From positions 496,001 through 560,000 of the forward strand of contig JAVJSU010000007.1 in NCBI GenBank assembly GCA_040219275.1: a stretch of 64,000 nucleotides of DNA, written 5' to 3'. The notes beneath the pieces were generated by a model. That model ran no database searches. It worked only from the letters and a program-made list of their open reading frames with translations, and was not told where the DNA came from. Numbering within the stretch: position 1 is the first letter of the stretch; each line of letters opens with the position of its first letter. The position numbers and the translations under genes are program-made. Shown here piece by piece: positions 9,381 to 17,623 of this stretch. This DNA comes from JAVJSU01 sp040219275. GTDB lineage: Bacteria > Chloroflexota > Anaerolineae > Aggregatilineales > Phototrophicaceae.

Positions 9381-9791
9381 TCATTCATTAGTTTTGCGGT
9401 GCAATAACCAGCCGAGTCCCGCAAAAATCATGCCTAAAATCAAAATCATCACCACGAGAAATGGTAATCGCTGGCGGTCATAATCTGCCTGAGTAAAAAT
9501 GACAAGACGACCCGCACTATATAGCATAAACCCGCAGATGATCCATAAGGCACGATTTACGGCATAGCTTTTGCCGCGTACACACTGATAAAACGCCCAG
9601 CCAAACATACCACTCCACAAAATTGCGGTGATGATGAGCATAGGTCGGGTGAAGCTCAGTTGACTGTTCAAGTCTGCTGGTAATTGTAACGCACGGAGAA
9701 CCGCGCCCAATTGCATCAGCAACAGTAGCCCCACCACAAGCATGACTCCGCGTGACCGGAGCGTGTTCGTGTGTTCTGTTTGTTTCAGCAT
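9381..9791 (-). CDS. Small four-helix membrane protein, unknown function
   Basis: A 136-residue protein with about four hydrophobic segments (roughly residues 15-35, 50-70, 80-100 and 108-130) and a basic C-terminus (HRKTNE). The ATG at 9791 is chosen because the upstream extension is polar and unlike a membrane protein start. It ends 15 nt before the carboxylase beta gene and is likely the first gene of that operon. It was not recognised as a known family, and nothing in it suggests a direct role in carboxylation. Confidence 0.6.
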   Translation of the reverse strand: MLKQTEHTNTLRSRGVMLVVGLLLLMQLGAVLRALQLPADLNSQLSFTRPMLIITAILWSGMFGWAFYQCVRGKSYAVNRALWIICGFMLYSAGRLVIFTQADYDRQRLPFLVVMILILGMIFAGLGWLLHRKTNE

Positions 9792-9894
9792 GTTCAAATA
9801 ATAACATATCGTCGCCGAGTTAGGGCAGTGTAATGTGTCATGTGAAAAATGGTACAAATGCTGTTGTTTATCGACGTTCGCGTGATTTGCCCCC

Positions 9895-9923
9895 TTGACA
9901 GCCCGCTAAATAGTAGATATTCT
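9895..9923 (+). promoter_or_regulatory. Promoter of the TetR gene
   Basis: A perfect -35 TTGACA (9895-9900), a 17-nt spacer and a -10 TATTCT (9918-9923). The predicted transcription start near 9930 falls inside the TGAAC palindrome, which fits autorepression. Confidence 0.7.
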
Positions 9924-9924
9924 T

Positions 9925-9945
9925 AAAATGAACACGTTCACTTTT
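9925..9945. promoter_or_regulatory. Operator 1 (TetR palindrome)
   Basis: TGAACacGTTCA flanked by A/T runs (AAAA left, CTTTT right) forms an inverted repeat directly after the -10 of the TetR gene. The same site recurs at 10661-10681 in front of the next operon. Confidence 0.75.
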
Positions 9946-9953
9946 GGGGTATT

Positions 9954-10631
9954 ATGACCGAAACACCAGAACTTACACCCAAAGCGATACAAACGCGCAG
10001 GCATATTCTGGAAACAGCTTTGACTCTGTTTTCTACGAAAGGCTACGAAAAAACCACCATGCGCGACATCGCCAATGAAGCGGGGTGTTCGCTTGGGCTG
10101 GCATATCGTTATTTCGCCAGCAAGGATGATTTTGTGATGGCGCTCTACTGGCAATTTCATTACGAATGGTCGGAAGAATTTGCGAAAATCGAGGGTGGCA
10201 CATTGGCGGAAAGATTTAACACGACCATGCGGATCAAAATAAAGCAACTCACGCCGTATCGCGAGGCAATGGGGTCGCTATTCACGACGATGATGAACCC
10301 GACTTCTGCGGTGGGTGTTCTCAGTACCAATACGGTGGAATTAACCGAAACGGTGATGGCAACCTTTGAAGATGTGGTGCGCGGGGCGAGTGATGCACCC
10401 AAAGAGGCGCGCATAGAGCACATTACGACCTTGCTTTATAGCTCACATCTGTTGATCCAACTCTTCTGGCTGTATGACCGGACACCTGAGCAAAAAGCAA
10501 CCCATGAATTATTGGACTTTACGCGGGATTCACTGCGTTTATTACGTCCAATGCTCCGCGTCCCCTTTCTTGGTAATTCAATTGCACGGTTGGCAACGAT
10601 TCTCTCGCATGTTTTCGGAGCGCAACGTTGA
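9954..10631 (+). CDS. TetR-family transcriptional regulator
   Basis: A 225-residue regulator with a clear N-terminal helix-turn-helix (about residues 12-58): RRHILETALTLFSTKGYEKT, then TMRDIANEAGCSLGLAYRYF and KDDF, the standard TetR start. The remainder is a helical ligand-binding and dimerisation domain with no recognised ligand signature. A palindrome overlaps its own promoter, and a near-identical palindrome precedes the oxidoreductase/desaturase operon. It therefore probably represses both itself and that operon until an inducer binds; this is inference from site placement. A T-run terminator ends the gene. Confidence 0.9.
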   Translation: MTETPELTPKAIQTRRHILETALTLFSTKGYEKTTMRDIANEAGCSLGLAYRYFASKDDFVMALYWQFHYEWSEEFAKIEGGTLAERFNTTMRIKIKQLTPYREAMGSLFTTMMNPTSAVGVLSTNTVELTETVMATFEDVVRGASDAPKEARIEHITTLLYSSHLLIQLFWLYDRTPEQKATHELLDFTRDSLRLLRPMLRVPFLGNSIARLATILSHVFGAQR

Positions 10632-10654
10632 TTTAGGTCACGCTCTTTTTTTTT
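10618..10654 (+). terminator. Terminator after the TetR gene
   Basis: A short stem GAGCG (10618-10622) / CGCTC (10641-10645) overlaps the stop codon and is followed by nine T. The stem is weak but the T-run is strong. It would separate the regulator transcript from the operon that follows. Confidence 0.5.
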
Positions 10655-10660
10655 GCACTT

Positions 10661-10681
10661 AAAAATGAACATGTTCACTTT
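10661..10681. promoter_or_regulatory. Operator 2 (TetR palindrome)
   Basis: TGAACATGTTCA is a perfect 12-bp palindrome with the same A-rich left and CTTT right flanks as operator 1. It ends 21 nt before the ATG of the oxidoreductase gene. No convincing -35/-10 pair was found around it. Confidence 0.75.
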
Positions 10682-10702
10682 CGTGATTGGAGGTTAAATG
10701 CT

Positions 10703-12259
10703 ATGAAGCAGTTATACGATGTAGCGATTATTGGAGCGGGTATTGCAGGGATGGCGACGGTGGCGCGATTACAGGCACAAGGCATGACCACAGTCGTGCT
10801 TGAAGCGCACGGGCGTGTGGGTGGATGTGCCGGTTATTTTCGGCAGAAAGGATTTGCCTTCGATGTTGGCGCGACGACTCTCGTTGATTTTGAACGTGGT
10901 GGGGTGGGTGGCGAATTGCTGGATCAAATTGGGATGTCACCGTTGCAAGGTGAACAATTGCCGGGTTATGTCGCATGGTTGCCGGATCGTACGGTCACCT
11001 TACATCGCGATCCACAGAAATGGTCAAATGAACGCCTGCAAATGCTCGGTGCTTCGCCTGCACATCAAGCGTTCTGGACATTTATTGATCGCCTCGCGCA
11101 TGTATTCTGGGAGGCGAGTCGTAAAGGCATCAAACTGCCGATGCACTCCCTCGCGGATGTGATTCAAAATGTCAATTCACTCGGTCTGCGTCATTTACCG
11201 CTTGGACGTTATTTGTTGTGGACGATGGGCGATGCGTTACGGGCATTCGGTTTACGGGATGATCCGGCGCTGTGTGGCTTACTGGCTATGTTGATCGAGG
11301 ACACGGTGCATTCCACGCTGGACGATGCACCGCTCATCAACTCCGCATTGGGAATTACCATTCGCGGCGCAGGCTTAACGCGTCATCAGGGCGGGATGTA
11401 TGGCTTCTGGAAATGCTTTACTGCGCATTATCGGGCACTTGGTGGCGAAGTCATGCTTGCTTGCCGTGTGCAGAAGATTAGCGGACAAGCGGGCGCATTT
11501 CTGCTCAAAACATCACGCGGGGAGGTGAGTGCAAAACAGGTGGTCAGCACGTTACCACCGGAATTAACGGCTACCCTCGCACCAGAGTATGTCAAACGGA
11601 AATTGCAACGTCACATATCACACGATGCGCGTGATTTTGGCGGCGCGGTGGTTGTCTTTCTGGGTGTGCCGGAAAGTGAAGTTGCCGGACAAGCATTTAC
11701 CCATCACCAACTGTTGCAGGATTACGCCCAACCGCTCGGTGACGGCAATAATATGTTCATCTCTGTATCATCCGCAGGCGACACCCAAAGCGCACCGGAA
11801 GGCTATCGTGCGGTGATGATCTCCACCCATTGCGAATTATCCGATTGGGAAAAAGTCAGCACAGCGGATTATCCTGACTATAAACGTGCCTACGGGGATC
11901 GTCTGATTGAGTTTGCACGTCGAGTCTATCCGACACTTGCGAGTAACCCTGTCGTCTATGAAATCGGCACACCGCAGACCTATCAACGTTTTACCAGCAG
12001 ACCGCGCGGTGCTGTCGGCGGGTTACGCCTGAACTTAAGCAATTCGAATCAGAATGCCATCCCACAAAACATAGGCGTTCCCGGATTTTGGCTGGCGGGC
12101 GACAGCACTTTTCCCGGTCTTGGGACGGTTGCCTGTGTATTGGGCAGTAAAATTGCCGCCGATCACGTCAGCGCGCATCATCAGAAAATGTCCCGTAAAC
12201 AAATTTCAACGCAAAGGAGAAACCCGTATGTCACATCAACACGCACACCATCCGCATGA
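10703..12259 (+). CDS. FAD-dependent oxidoreductase, carotenoid desaturase/isomerase family
   Basis: A 518-residue flavoprotein related to CrtI/CrtD/CrtH/CrtO enzymes. The N-terminal dinucleotide fold DVAIIGAGIAGMATVARL is followed by VVLEAHGRVGGCAGYF, the family's second motif. The C-terminal FAD motif is GFWLAGDSTFPGLGTVACVL, as in C-3',4' desaturases and carotene isomerases. Which step it performs cannot be told; retinol saturase-like activity is an alternative. GGAGG lies 9 nt before the ATG. It overlaps the following membrane desaturase gene by 32 nt in another frame, so the two are co-expressed. A TetR operator sits just upstream. Confidence 0.85.
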   Translation: MKQLYDVAIIGAGIAGMATVARLQAQGMTTVVLEAHGRVGGCAGYFRQKGFAFDVGATTLVDFERGGVGGELLDQIGMSPLQGEQLPGYVAWLPDRTVTLHRDPQKWSNERLQMLGASPAHQAFWTFIDRLAHVFWEASRKGIKLPMHSLADVIQNVNSLGLRHLPLGRYLLWTMGDALRAFGLRDDPALCGLLAMLIEDTVHSTLDDAPLINSALGITIRGAGLTRHQGGMYGFWKCFTAHYRALGGEVMLACRVQKISGQAGAFLLKTSRGEVSAKQVVSTLPPELTATLAPEYVKRKLQRHISHDARDFGGAVVVFLGVPESEVAGQAFTHHQLLQDYAQPLGDGNNMFISVSSAGDTQSAPEGYRAVMISTHCELSDWEKVSTADYPDYKRAYGDRLIEFARRVYPTLASNPVVYEIGTPQTYQRFTSRPRGAVGGLRLNLSNSNQNAIPQNIGVPGFWLAGDSTFPGLGTVACVLGSKIAADHVSAHHQKMSRKQISTQRRNPYVTSTRTPSA

Positions 12260-13049
12260 TTTTGAGTTACCCAATTTGACCGACCTCGGCGCGGATTTGC
12301 TCAAGACCACGCCACGTCAACGCTACATCGGGTTGGCACGTCCGTTCATCGGTTTGGCGTTATATATCTTTGCTGTGTGGCAGGGCTGGTGGATCATCAC
12401 GCCGATCATTGTATTTTTTATCTTTGTTGCCATCGTCACAGTGACGCACGATGTTGTGCATGGCACCATCGGGTTAAAAGATCGACAAGCTGATTGGGCG
12501 TTATTTTTCATGGGCGCAATCTTGATGGAAAGCGGTCATGCCTATCGCATCACGCATCATCAGCACCATAGCATGTTCCCTGAAGAAGAAGACCCCGAAG
12601 GCTATCCGGCGAAAATTGGTTTGCTCGGCGCGATTCTTTATGGACCGGTCTTTCTGGTGCGCTTATGGCTGTGGGCATTCAAGCGCCGTCCAGATCAGCG
12701 TGGTTGGCTCATTATCGAAGGCGCGATTCCCTTGTTAACCCTGCCCATTGGCATCATACTGTGGGAAACAACGCCCGCGATTTTATGGTATTGGTCAATG
12801 GTGATTGTCGGTAGTTGGGTTTATCCATTGTTGACCGTTTACTTCCCGCACAAAGATTACGGCGACACGCCCCTCACGCAGACGCACACGCTCCGCGGGC
12901 GGATTATTCCAGCGATCTTTCTGGAATTGACCTATCATCTGGAGCATCATCTCTATCCGCAAGTGCCAAGCCATAATCTGAGCAAGCTCTCCCTCCGCCT
13001 TGACCCGTTTCTGGAAGAAGCTGGTGTGGAGCCGTGGCATGTGCTGTGA
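12228..13049 (+). CDS. Membrane di-iron desaturase/hydroxylase
   Basis: A 273-residue integral membrane protein of the fatty acid desaturase / carotenoid hydroxylase superfamily. The histidine clusters that bind two irons are present: THDVVHG, HAYRITHHQHHS and YHLEHHLYPQVPSHN. Hydrophobic spans lie around residues 38-75, 90-105, 135-155 and 165-205. The ATG at 12228 is chosen because AAGGAGA lies just upstream, although the frame is open further. With a CrtD/CrtO-like partner overlapping it, oxidation of a carotenoid ring or end group is the likely role; lipid acyl desaturation is possible. Confidence 0.85.
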   Translation: MSHQHAHHPHDFELPNLTDLGADLLKTTPRQRYIGLARPFIGLALYIFAVWQGWWIITPIIVFFIFVAIVTVTHDVVHGTIGLKDRQADWALFFMGAILMESGHAYRITHHQHHSMFPEEEDPEGYPAKIGLLGAILYGPVFLVRLWLWAFKRRPDQRGWLIIEGAIPLLTLPIGIILWETTPAILWYWSMVIVGSWVYPLLTVYFPHKDYGDTPLTQTHTLRGRIIPAIFLELTYHLEHHLYPQVPSHNLSKLSLRLDPFLEEAGVEPWHVL

Positions 13050-13176
13050 TTTCTGACAATCGCAGGTTATTTAGCTGATGATGGACACGAGGGCGCGAGA
13101 TAAACCTTAAGTTGCGCGCATCTTAAAACTAACGCATGATTAAAAGCGTCTGGCAAAGCCTAAAGAAGGAGTTATC

Positions 13177-14634
13177 ATGCGTCGAAAATTACTCGTCGCC
13201 CTCGTGCTCAATGCACTACTCGCTTTAACAATTGGTAGCCAACTCAACGCGCAAACTACGCTTACCTATGGAGATCGGATGCTCGGTGAAGTTTCCACCG
13301 CGCAACCACAAGTTTTTTTCAGCTTTTCTGGTGAAACCGGGGATATGGTCACGGCTTCGGTGATTGGTGCCTCTTCTGGCATGACCCCCACGCTTGGCAT
13401 CAACGCGCCCTCAGGGCAACAACTCGCGTTCAATACAGGTGTGATGGGTGCGGGATTGGTTGATGCGCAGGTAACGGTACAATTGCCGGATGCCGGTGTC
13501 TATACGATTCAGGTCGGCGCTCCGGCAGATGGGCAGGGTAGTTTTCTGCTGATTTTAGATGGTCAGCCGGAAACCGAATTGCCCGTGATTGATACTTCGA
13601 TTGAAGTCAACCTGACCGGAGAAGCCGCGCAGACATTTGCGCTTCAGGGTGATCTCGAATCTATTTTAACCATGCAGATTTTGCCTCTGGATGATGAACC
13701 CTTCACCGTAGAAATTTATGATTCTGACGGACTGTTACTGGCGGTGATTAACGGGGTCGTCGCGCAGATCGAATTGCCTGCGAGTGACGGTGAATTTCGC
13801 GTTGTGGTAGATGCGCCCGATGTGACCAGCGTTCAAATTAGTGTTGGCATTACTGCGTCTGTGGTCGAATCTTTTTCCCCAGAATCCACAGAAGAAGTCA
13901 CCAATGCCACGCCACTTTCGCCAAATGCCTGCACGGTCAGTTCCGGCAATAACGTGAACGTCCGTAGTGGCGCAGGTACAGAATTTAGCATCGTCGGCAC
14001 AATGCGGAACAACACACTCGCGGAAGCTCGCACGTCTAACGGCTGGATTCAAATCACATTTCAAGGGCAGGCGGGGTATGTCTTTGCAGAAATTGTGACG
14101 CTTGGTGGGAACTGTTCAAATCTGGACATCATCGACGTAGATACGACCAATGGTACGTCACCAACAGCCACATCCACGACTGCTGACGTGACCGCGACCA
14201 GTGCATCCACCGAGTCTACCCAACCCACGGCAACTGTGACACAAGCCGCGCCGACTGAATCTGTGGAAGAAGCACCAACAGATTCTGACCCGCTCAGTTT
14301 TGCGATTGACCGCGCTAATGGCGGCTCATTTACGCAAACAGTATCGTATCCGGGCGGGGATAATCGGGATCGGATTACGACGACGGTCAGCCTGAATCAA
14401 AATCCGCCCAACAACGAGGCGACGATTAATCTCACGTTGACCTGTAGTGGCACAGGCACTGAAAATATCCGCTGGACTCGTAGTAGCCCCAACGCACAAC
14501 AGTATACCTGTGGCGATACCATTCAATGGCGTTACGCACATCCACAGGGATCAATGGACTATTATGTCTTTTTCGCCGATGGTAGCCCGACAAGCTATGT
14601 GACATATACGCTGGTTGCGAACGTCGCGCCGTAA
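13177..14634 (+). CDS. Secreted protein with bacterial SH3 domain and Thr-rich linker
   Basis: An exported protein of 485 residues. Signal peptide: MRRKLLVALVLNALL through NAQT. Residues about 30-130 resemble a prepeptidase C-terminal-type beta domain (VFFSFSGETGDMV, DAGVYTIQV), possibly followed by a second such domain. A bacterial SH3 domain occupies about 250-310 (NVNVRSGAGTEFSIVGTM). A Ser/Thr/Ala linker (about 320-365) leads to a C-terminal beta domain with two cysteines (TCSGTG, YTCGDTI). Extracellular or cell-wall binding is likely; no enzyme motif is seen. GAAGGAG lies about 6 nt before the ATG. It is monocistronic, with a stem-loop after the stop. Confidence 0.75.
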   Translation: MRRKLLVALVLNALLALTIGSQLNAQTTLTYGDRMLGEVSTAQPQVFFSFSGETGDMVTASVIGASSGMTPTLGINAPSGQQLAFNTGVMGAGLVDAQVTVQLPDAGVYTIQVGAPADGQGSFLLILDGQPETELPVIDTSIEVNLTGEAAQTFALQGDLESILTMQILPLDDEPFTVEIYDSDGLLLAVINGVVAQIELPASDGEFRVVVDAPDVTSVQISVGITASVVESFSPESTEEVTNATPLSPNACTVSSGNNVNVRSGAGTEFSIVGTMRNNTLAEARTSNGWIQITFQGQAGYVFAEIVTLGGNCSNLDIIDVDTTNGTSPTATSTTADVTATSASTESTQPTATVTQAAPTESVEEAPTDSDPLSFAIDRANGGSFTQTVSYPGGDNRDRITTTVSLNQNPPNNEATINLTLTCSGTGTENIRWTRSSPNAQQYTCGDTIQWRYAHPQGSMDYYVFFADGSPTSYVTYTLVANVAP

Positions 14635-14650
14635 TTTTCGTTACAATTTT

Positions 14651-14677
14651 GGAGTGCGGATTTCGTTTTCGCACTCC
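14651..14677 (+). terminator. Stem-loop after the SH3 protein gene
   Basis: A perfect 8-bp stem GGAGTGCG (14651-14658) / CGCACTCC (14670-14677) lies 16 nt after the stop. The following CTGTTCTGCT is only weakly T-rich, so termination strength is uncertain. Confidence 0.5.
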
Positions 14678-14738
14678 CTGTTCTGCTAAAATTCATTTTG
14701 GCGTATACTATAAATACCGTTATTTGGATGCAGGTTTC

Positions 14739-15290
14739 ATGGTACAAACACGCTTAGTCACAATTGACCAATTTGAAGACTTTATCGCGCTGGCTGAAAA
14801 TGCTGATCGGCGTTTTGAGTTGATTCATGGAGAGGTTGTAGAAAAAATGCCAACAGAAAAACATAGCATGTGTTCGGCAAATCTCTACGATGCCTTACGT
14901 GATTTTGTTAAACCGCGTGATTTGGGGCGTGTATTATTTGAAGTCCGCCGTAAAATCCCCGGTGATGAACATAATGCCCGTTTGCCGGACGTGGAATTTA
15001 CCAGCAAAGCGCGCTTATTACCTGTCGTCAGTCAAGGTGCCGTTCCGCAAATGCCCGACCTAGCAATTGAGATAAAATCCCCTTCAGATACCAATATAGA
15101 CCTGAGAGAAAAAGCACTTTATTATCTCAAAAACGGCTCACGTATGGTGTGGCTTGTGTTCACAGATAAAAAACAGGTAGAAGTCTATACTGAGGAGAGC
15201 GTCATCACCCTATCCATTGATGATATGCTTGACGGCGGTGATGTGCTCCCCGGATTTACGATGGCAGTGAAAGCTATTTTTGCAGAATAA
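14739..15290 (+). CDS. Uma2-family (DUF820) PD-(D/E)XK nuclease-fold protein
   Basis: A 183-residue soluble protein of the Uma2 family, common in Chloroflexota and cyanobacteria. Core motifs are visible: RRFELIHGEVVEKMP near the N-terminus, LPDVEFTS, and PDLAIEIKSPSD, where the Asp and the E-x-K form the restriction-endonuclease-like active site. The ATG at 14739 gives the standard family start (MVQTRLVTIDQFEDF); a longer reading has unrelated sequence. The biological role of the family is unsettled, with nuclease or transposon association suggested. Its 3' end meets the leftward operon 12 nt away. Confidence 0.85.
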   Translation: MVQTRLVTIDQFEDFIALAENADRRFELIHGEVVEKMPTEKHSMCSANLYDALRDFVKPRDLGRVLFEVRRKIPGDEHNARLPDVEFTSKARLLPVVSQGAVPQMPDLAIEIKSPSDTNIDLREKALYYLKNGSRMVWLVFTDKKQVEVYTEESVITLSIDDMLDGGDVLPGFTMAVKAIFAE

Positions 15291-15302
15291 TATTAGGATA
15301 AT

Positions 15303-15566
15303 CTATCCCCGTTTGAAGGCTTTGCCGATGCTCCGATAACTGGCAAAGCTCATCACGGAAACCGCGCTGAACACACTAAACATCGACAGAAAACTGAACG
15401 TACTGCCAATCGACAAAATACTGCCGGTACTGCCGATAGAGAGAATGCTCCCCGCGCTACCAATCGACAGAATACTACCGACACTGCCAATGGAGAGAAT
15501 GCTATTTCTGCTCCCGATACTCAGCACACTTTTCTTACTGCCCACAGCCTTTTGCTTATCGCTCAT
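15303..15566 (-). CDS. Ser-x-x triplet repeat protein, unknown function
   Basis: An 87-residue protein. From residue 10 to 81 every third residue is serine: 24 consecutive S-x-x triplets. The central part also has a nine-residue period built on SILSIGS followed by two variable residues. Positions between the serines are mostly Ile, Leu and Gly early, then Phe, Val and Met. The protein ends basic (KAFKRG). Serine codons switch between AGY and TCN from copy to copy, so the pattern is kept at protein level. It starts 3 nt after the stop of the GH13 gene, with AAAGGA inside that gene, and is the last gene of the operon. No family recognised; a beta-solenoid, polyproline-II-like bundle or membrane-associated fibre can be imagined. 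Confidence 0.7.
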   Translation of the reverse strand: MSDKQKAVGSKKSVLSIGSRNSILSIGSVGSILSIGSAGSILSIGSTGSILSIGSTFSFLSMFSVFSAVSVMSFASYRSIGKAFKRG

Positions 15567-15569
15567 CAG

Positions 15570-17024
15570 TTATCCTTTGCTTATAAATACCGCACCGCTA
15601 CGGGCAGGCACATCCACCACGAGCGCATCCGTCTGCGCATTAATACTGCCGGATTGCTCCCACAAGTGCGCCCATATAGATGGTGCATTTTCCGGTAAGT
15701 TGACCGTAATCGTTGCGTCGCTTTCACCCGCATTGACGATCACAATGGCTTGCGTGCCGTTCAATTCACGGTGAAAGCCGTAGACCATGCCTTCTGCATA
15801 CAGGCGCTTAAACGTGCCTGTTCGCAAGACGGGCTGTGTATTTCTTAAGGCGATGGCGGCTTTATAGAAGGCGAGTAACTCGTGATCCCAAACGGAGTCA
15901 TCCTGCCACGGGAACGCCCCCCGACAGAACGGATCATCTGCGCCACTCATGCCAATTTCCGAGCCGTAATAGATGTTTGGTGCGCCGGGCATAGTCATAT
16001 GGAGCAGGGTCGTTAATTTGAGCGCGGATTTGTCTTCGCCCATAATCCACAGGGCGCGGGCGGTATCGTGGCTATCGAGCATATTCAGTTGAGCGTAATT
16101 GATCTCCCAATCGTACAGTCCGTACATCCAATCGACTTTATCGGCATAGGCTTTCGCATCCAACGGGGCGAATTCCAGATGGTCGCGGGGATAATCCGCC
16201 AGTGTGTTCGCGCCCGCAAATGATTCTGCTGTCCACATGAACAGATAATTCATCACCGCGTCAAATTGATCGCCCTGTAACCAGCGTTGCGCCGTTTCCC
16301 ACACCTCTCCCACTATGTAGGCTTCTGGATTGGTCTCCTTGACGACCTTGCGAAATCCCTGCCAGAATGCGTCGTCATCAATCTCATAAGGCACATCCAA
16401 ACGCCAGCCATCAATGCCAAATTCCAGCCAATGACGCGCCACATCATAAATATAATCGCGCACACCGGGGTTATCGGTATTGAACTTCGGCAGGGCGGCT
16501 AAATTCCACCATGCGCCATAATTAGTGGTTTCTTCTGCACTACGCGGATACGGATTCAGCGGGAAGTCGTCGATAAAAAACCAGTCAATATAAGGCGAGT
16601 TGCCACCTTCTTCGAGGATGTGATGAAATGCCCAGAAACCCCGGCTGGCATGATTAAATACGCCGTCCAGAATTACTTTAATGTCGCGTTTGTGCGCTTC
16701 GTCCAGCAATTCGCGCAATGCCGCATCCCCGCCCAGAAGCGGATCAACCTGCATATAATCATAGGTGTGATAGCGATGATTGGACGCGGACGAAAAGATC
16801 GGGTTCAAATAGATAGCGGTGATGCCAAGCTCCTGCAAGTAGTCGAGTTTATCGACCACGCCGTATAAATCGCCACCTTGATAGCCCTGTTCCGCCGGAG
16901 ACGCACCCCATTCCTTGAAGGTGATCCCGCGTGGATGTTCCATGCGCTCACTGCGGGCGAAACGATCCGGGAAAATTTGATAGAAAACGGCGTTCTTTAC
17001 CCAGTCGGGCGTGTGGATGGTCAT
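15570..17024 (-). CDS. GH13 alpha-glycosidase, neopullulanase/cyclomaltodextrinase-like
   Basis: A 484-residue GH13 enzyme that probably hydrolyses alpha-1,4 (and perhaps 1,6) links in malto-oligosaccharides or cyclodextrins in the cytoplasm. Landmarks are FYQIFPDRFA, YQGGDLYGV, LDGVFNHASRGF, GWRLDVPYE with nucleophile D210, YIVGEVWE with acid/base E240, and MLDSHDTARAL with D320. It lacks the extra N-terminal domain of dimeric neopullulanases and has a short C-terminal beta domain. It starts 41 nt after the acetyltransferase gene and is followed 3 nt later by the Ser-x-x repeat protein. Maltogenic amylase is the main alternative. Confidence 0.88.
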   Translation of the reverse strand: MTIHTPDWVKNAVFYQIFPDRFARSERMEHPRGITFKEWGASPAEQGYQGGDLYGVVDKLDYLQELGITAIYLNPIFSSASNHRYHTYDYMQVDPLLGGDAALRELLDEAHKRDIKVILDGVFNHASRGFWAFHHILEEGGNSPYIDWFFIDDFPLNPYPRSAEETTNYGAWWNLAALPKFNTDNPGVRDYIYDVARHWLEFGIDGWRLDVPYEIDDDAFWQGFRKVVKETNPEAYIVGEVWETAQRWLQGDQFDAVMNYLFMWTAESFAGANTLADYPRDHLEFAPLDAKAYADKVDWMYGLYDWEINYAQLNMLDSHDTARALWIMGEDKSALKLTTLLHMTMPGAPNIYYGSEIGMSGADDPFCRGAFPWQDDSVWDHELLAFYKAAIALRNTQPVLRTGTFKRLYAEGMVYGFHRELNGTQAIVIVNAGESDATITVNLPENAPSIWAHLWEQSGSINAQTDALVVDVPARSGAVFISKG

Positions 17025-17065
17025 ACTGAGGTCTCCTTGCTGACTTTATAGCAAACGCTTAAATG

Positions 17066-17623
17066 CTACCATAAGTCATTTCCGAGATAAATCGCCTTCG
17101 TCTGCATTAGGTCACGTAATTCCTGAGTTACTGAATTTGCATAGCGCACCATCAAGAAGCCACGTTCAACCGTCTGCGGATTATTGCGTTCGCCAAAGTG
17201 TAGTTGTGCGCTATCTAAACGCTCCCATCCGACAGACTCATATAACGGTTGGAGTTCAGGCTTACAAAAGAGGATGCACATTGCGATTTCGGTCTGTGCG
17301 TTGGCATAGTCTGCAATTGCCCGCATGATCTGGCTTGCATAACTTGCGCCACGATAGGCGGGAAAAGTATACACGCCGCCAATGCCTAAAATCTGTATGG
17401 ATTCGTCGCCGATGCTAATGGATTGTGTATGCGTCGTGGCATGAACGATCAGATGCTTTTCCTCGACGATGACGAAATGCTGACGCGTCCGGTCCATCTC
17501 CCGCGCAAACCAATCCGTGCGCCGACCCACAATCTCGCCCCACCGACTGCGATAGAGTGAAATGATCTGCCAGTAAAGGAATTCCGGCAGATCACGGTTG
17601 TGGATGATCTGAATTTCAGCCAT
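17066..17623 (-). CDS. GNAT-family N-acetyltransferase
   Basis: A 185-residue acetyl-CoA-dependent transferase. The acetyl-CoA loop is visible as GGVYTFPAYRGASYASQIM (about 95-113), equivalent to the R/Q-x-x-G-x-G/A motif A. The start MAEIQIIHN at 17623 overlaps the end of the CYTH gene by 8 nt, implying translational coupling; longer in-frame starts lie within the CYTH coding region. Substrate unknown. It belongs to the leftward operon running from the LysM gene to the Ser-x-x repeat gene. Confidence 0.75.
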   Translation of the reverse strand: MAEIQIIHNRDLPEFLYWQIISLYRSRWGEIVGRRTDWFAREMDRTRQHFVIVEEKHLIVHATTHTQSISIGDESIQILGIGGVYTFPAYRGASYASQIMRAIADYANAQTEIAMCILFCKPELQPLYESVGWERLDSAQLHFGERNNPQTVERGFLMVRYANSVTQELRDLMQTKAIYLGNDLW

